A DNA stretch of 7,079 nt from Alphaproteobacteria bacterium MarineAlpha10_Bin2 (GTDB lineage: Bacteria; Pseudomonadota; Alphaproteobacteria; UBA828), in assembly GCA_002937555.1 (NCBI GenBank), contig PTKB01000141.1, positions 1-7,079 on the forward strand, given 5' to 3'. Positions within the stretch are counted from its first letter, which is position 1. Every line of letters begins with the position of its first letter. The notes beneath the pieces are model-generated. The model saw only the letters and a program-made list of their open reading frames with translations. It made no database searches and was not told the origin of the DNA. Positions 6,075 to 7,079 of this stretch are shown piece after piece. Position numbers and translations under genes: made by a program.

Positions 6075-7079
6075 ATGGCTTACAACTCCCTGCGCGATTT
6101 TTTACAGCATCTCGAATCTGAGGGCGACTTGGCGCGCGTGCAGACTCCCGTTTCGCCAGAATTGGAAGTGACGGAAATTCAAACCCGCCTGCTCGCCGAA
6201 GGCGGCCCCGCGGTGCTGTTTGAAAATGTCGTCGGCGCGGAAAACAAACCCTATGGCATGCCGATGCTGGTCAATCTATTCGGCAGCGTGGCGCGGGTCG
6301 CCGCAGGCATGGGGCAAACACCGAATACACTGCGCGAAATTGGCGAATTGTTGGCCTTCCTGCGCCAACCCGAACCGCCGGGCGGCTGGCGCGAAGCCTT
6401 CGAGATGTTGCCGCTCTTGCGCCGGGTCATGGCGATGAAACCAAAGTCTCTGGGCACCGGCGCGTGTCAAGAAGTGGTGTGGACCGGCGCGGACGTGGAC
6501 TTGCGCCGCCTGCCGATACAGACCTGCTGGCCCGGCGAGCCGGGACCGCTCATCACCTGGCCCCTCGTGGTAACACGCGGGCCCGGCACGGACCGCGAGG
6601 ATGATTATAATCTCGGCATTTACCGCATGCAGGTGACGGGGCGCAACACCACCTTGATGCGCTGGCTGCGCCACCGCGGCGGCGCCCAGCAGCATCGCCG
6701 CTGGGCCGAACAAAATCGCGAGCCCTTGCCGGTGGCAGTCGTCATCGGCGCTGATCCGGGCGTCATTCTCGCCGCCGTCACGCCGGTGCCCGATACACTT
6801 TCGGAATATCAGTTCGCCGGCCTTCTGCGCGGCCGCAAGGTCGAACTGGTCAAATGCAAGACCGTCCCCCTTGCGGTTCCAGCGCAAGCGGAAATCGTTA
6901 TCGAAGGACATGTCAGCTTGGATGAGTATGGCGCGGAAGGGCCTTACGGCGATCACACAGGCTATTACAACGCGGTCGAAGATTTTCCGCGCTTCACCGC
7001 CTCCGCCATCACTATGCGCCGGGAACCGATATACCTCTCGACCTTTACCGGGCGCCCGCCGGATGAGCCCAGCATTCTC
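6075..7079 (+). CDS. ubiD: UbiD family decarboxylase (4-hydroxy-3-polyprenylbenzoate decarboxylase), 3' end cut
   Basis: This is a prenylated-FMN-dependent decarboxylase; in ubiquinone synthesis UbiD removes the carboxyl group from the 4-hydroxy-3-polyprenylbenzoate made by UbiA. The ORF is open from the ATG at 6075 to the right edge: 335 codons of a protein usually near 490-500 aa. NLGIYRMQV (residues 179-187) is the cofactor and metal-binding signature; N179 and R184 have the spacing of the metal-binding Asn and catalytic Arg known in the family. EGPYGDHTGYYN at 288-299 supplies the acidic catalytic pair, E288 and D293. The N-terminal SLRDFLQHLE followed by GDLARV is also typical. Only a poor Shine-Dalgarno (GGAA) precedes the ATG, but the protein starts where the family does. 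UbiD needs prFMN made by UbiX, which is not in the window. Some UbiD homologues act on other aromatic acids, but proximity to ubiA favours the ubiquinone role. Confidence 0.94.
   Translation, partial: MAYNSLRDFLQHLESEGDLARVQTPVSPELEVTEIQTRLLAEGGPAVLFENVVGAENKPYGMPMLVNLFGSVARVAAGMGQTPNTLREIGELLAFLRQPEPPGGWREAFEMLPLLRRVMAMKPKSLGTGACQEVVWTGADVDLRRLPIQTCWPGEPGPLITWPLVVTRGPGTDREDDYNLGIYRMQVTGRNTTLMRWLRHRGGAQQHRRWAEQNREPLPVAVVIGADPGVILAAVTPVPDTLSEYQFAGLLRGRKVELVKCKTVPLAVPAQAEIVIEGHVSLDEYGAEGPYGDHTGYYNAVEDFPRFTASAITMRREPIYLSTFTGRPPDEPSIL

Noticed and set aside
6276..6956. A 226-codon open frame on the minus strand opposite ubiD
   Set aside because: The plus strand encodes a continuous UbiD protein with catalytic motifs; the antisense frame is a codon-bias shadow.
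1..7079. Search for mobile elements, CRISPR repeats, tRNAs, toxin-antitoxin or defence genes
   Set aside because: No direct-repeat arrays, transposase motifs, tRNA-like cloverleaves or defence-protein signatures were seen. The window is filled by metabolic and housekeeping genes plus two unknowns.

Overview
This window looks like an ordinary chromosomal stretch from an alphaproteobacterium. It is G+C-rich (about 60% by eye) and densely packed. It carries a plant-type glutamate-cysteine ligase, the form used by many alphaproteobacteria, beside rsmE and ubiA, a neighbourhood familiar in that class. The assignment rests on gene content and protein style only; there is no rRNA or other phylogenetic marker here. 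I see no insertion sequence, CRISPR array, tRNA, phage gene or integration scar, and no gene-free stretch longer than about 80 bases.

Layout. On the minus strand, reading from right to left, rsmE (3870-3094), gshA (3015-1648) and a class I/II PLP aminotransferase (1614-433) run head to tail. A pirin-family gene follows in the same direction, starting at 359 and leaving the window at its left edge. On the plus strand, ubiA (3922-4845) is divergent from rsmE across 51 bases. Convergent to ubiA lies a two-gene minus-strand unit of poorly characterised genes: a small helical protein (5991-5665) whose end overlaps the start of a protein with gamma-glutamylcyclotransferase-like motifs (5672-4902). 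Divergent from that unit, a ubiD-family decarboxylase starts at 6075 and runs off the right edge after 335 codons.

How the genes fit together. UbiA and UbiD catalyse successive steps of ubiquinone synthesis, prenylation of 4-hydroxybenzoate and then decarboxylation of the prenylated product. They flank the uncharacterised pair. GshA makes gamma-glutamylcysteine, the first step of glutathione synthesis. If the 4902-5672 protein really has the GGCT fold, the neighbourhood would hold both a maker and a possible breaker of gamma-glutamyl peptides, but that link is inference. RsmE is housekeeping rRNA modification. The aminotransferase and pirin have no substrate that can be read from the sequence.

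Most interesting parts: the uncharacterised overlapping pair between ubiA and ubiD, the small inverted repeat in front of it, and the lack of a Shine-Dalgarno sequence at ubiA. I found no convincing evidence of an undescribed multi-gene system.
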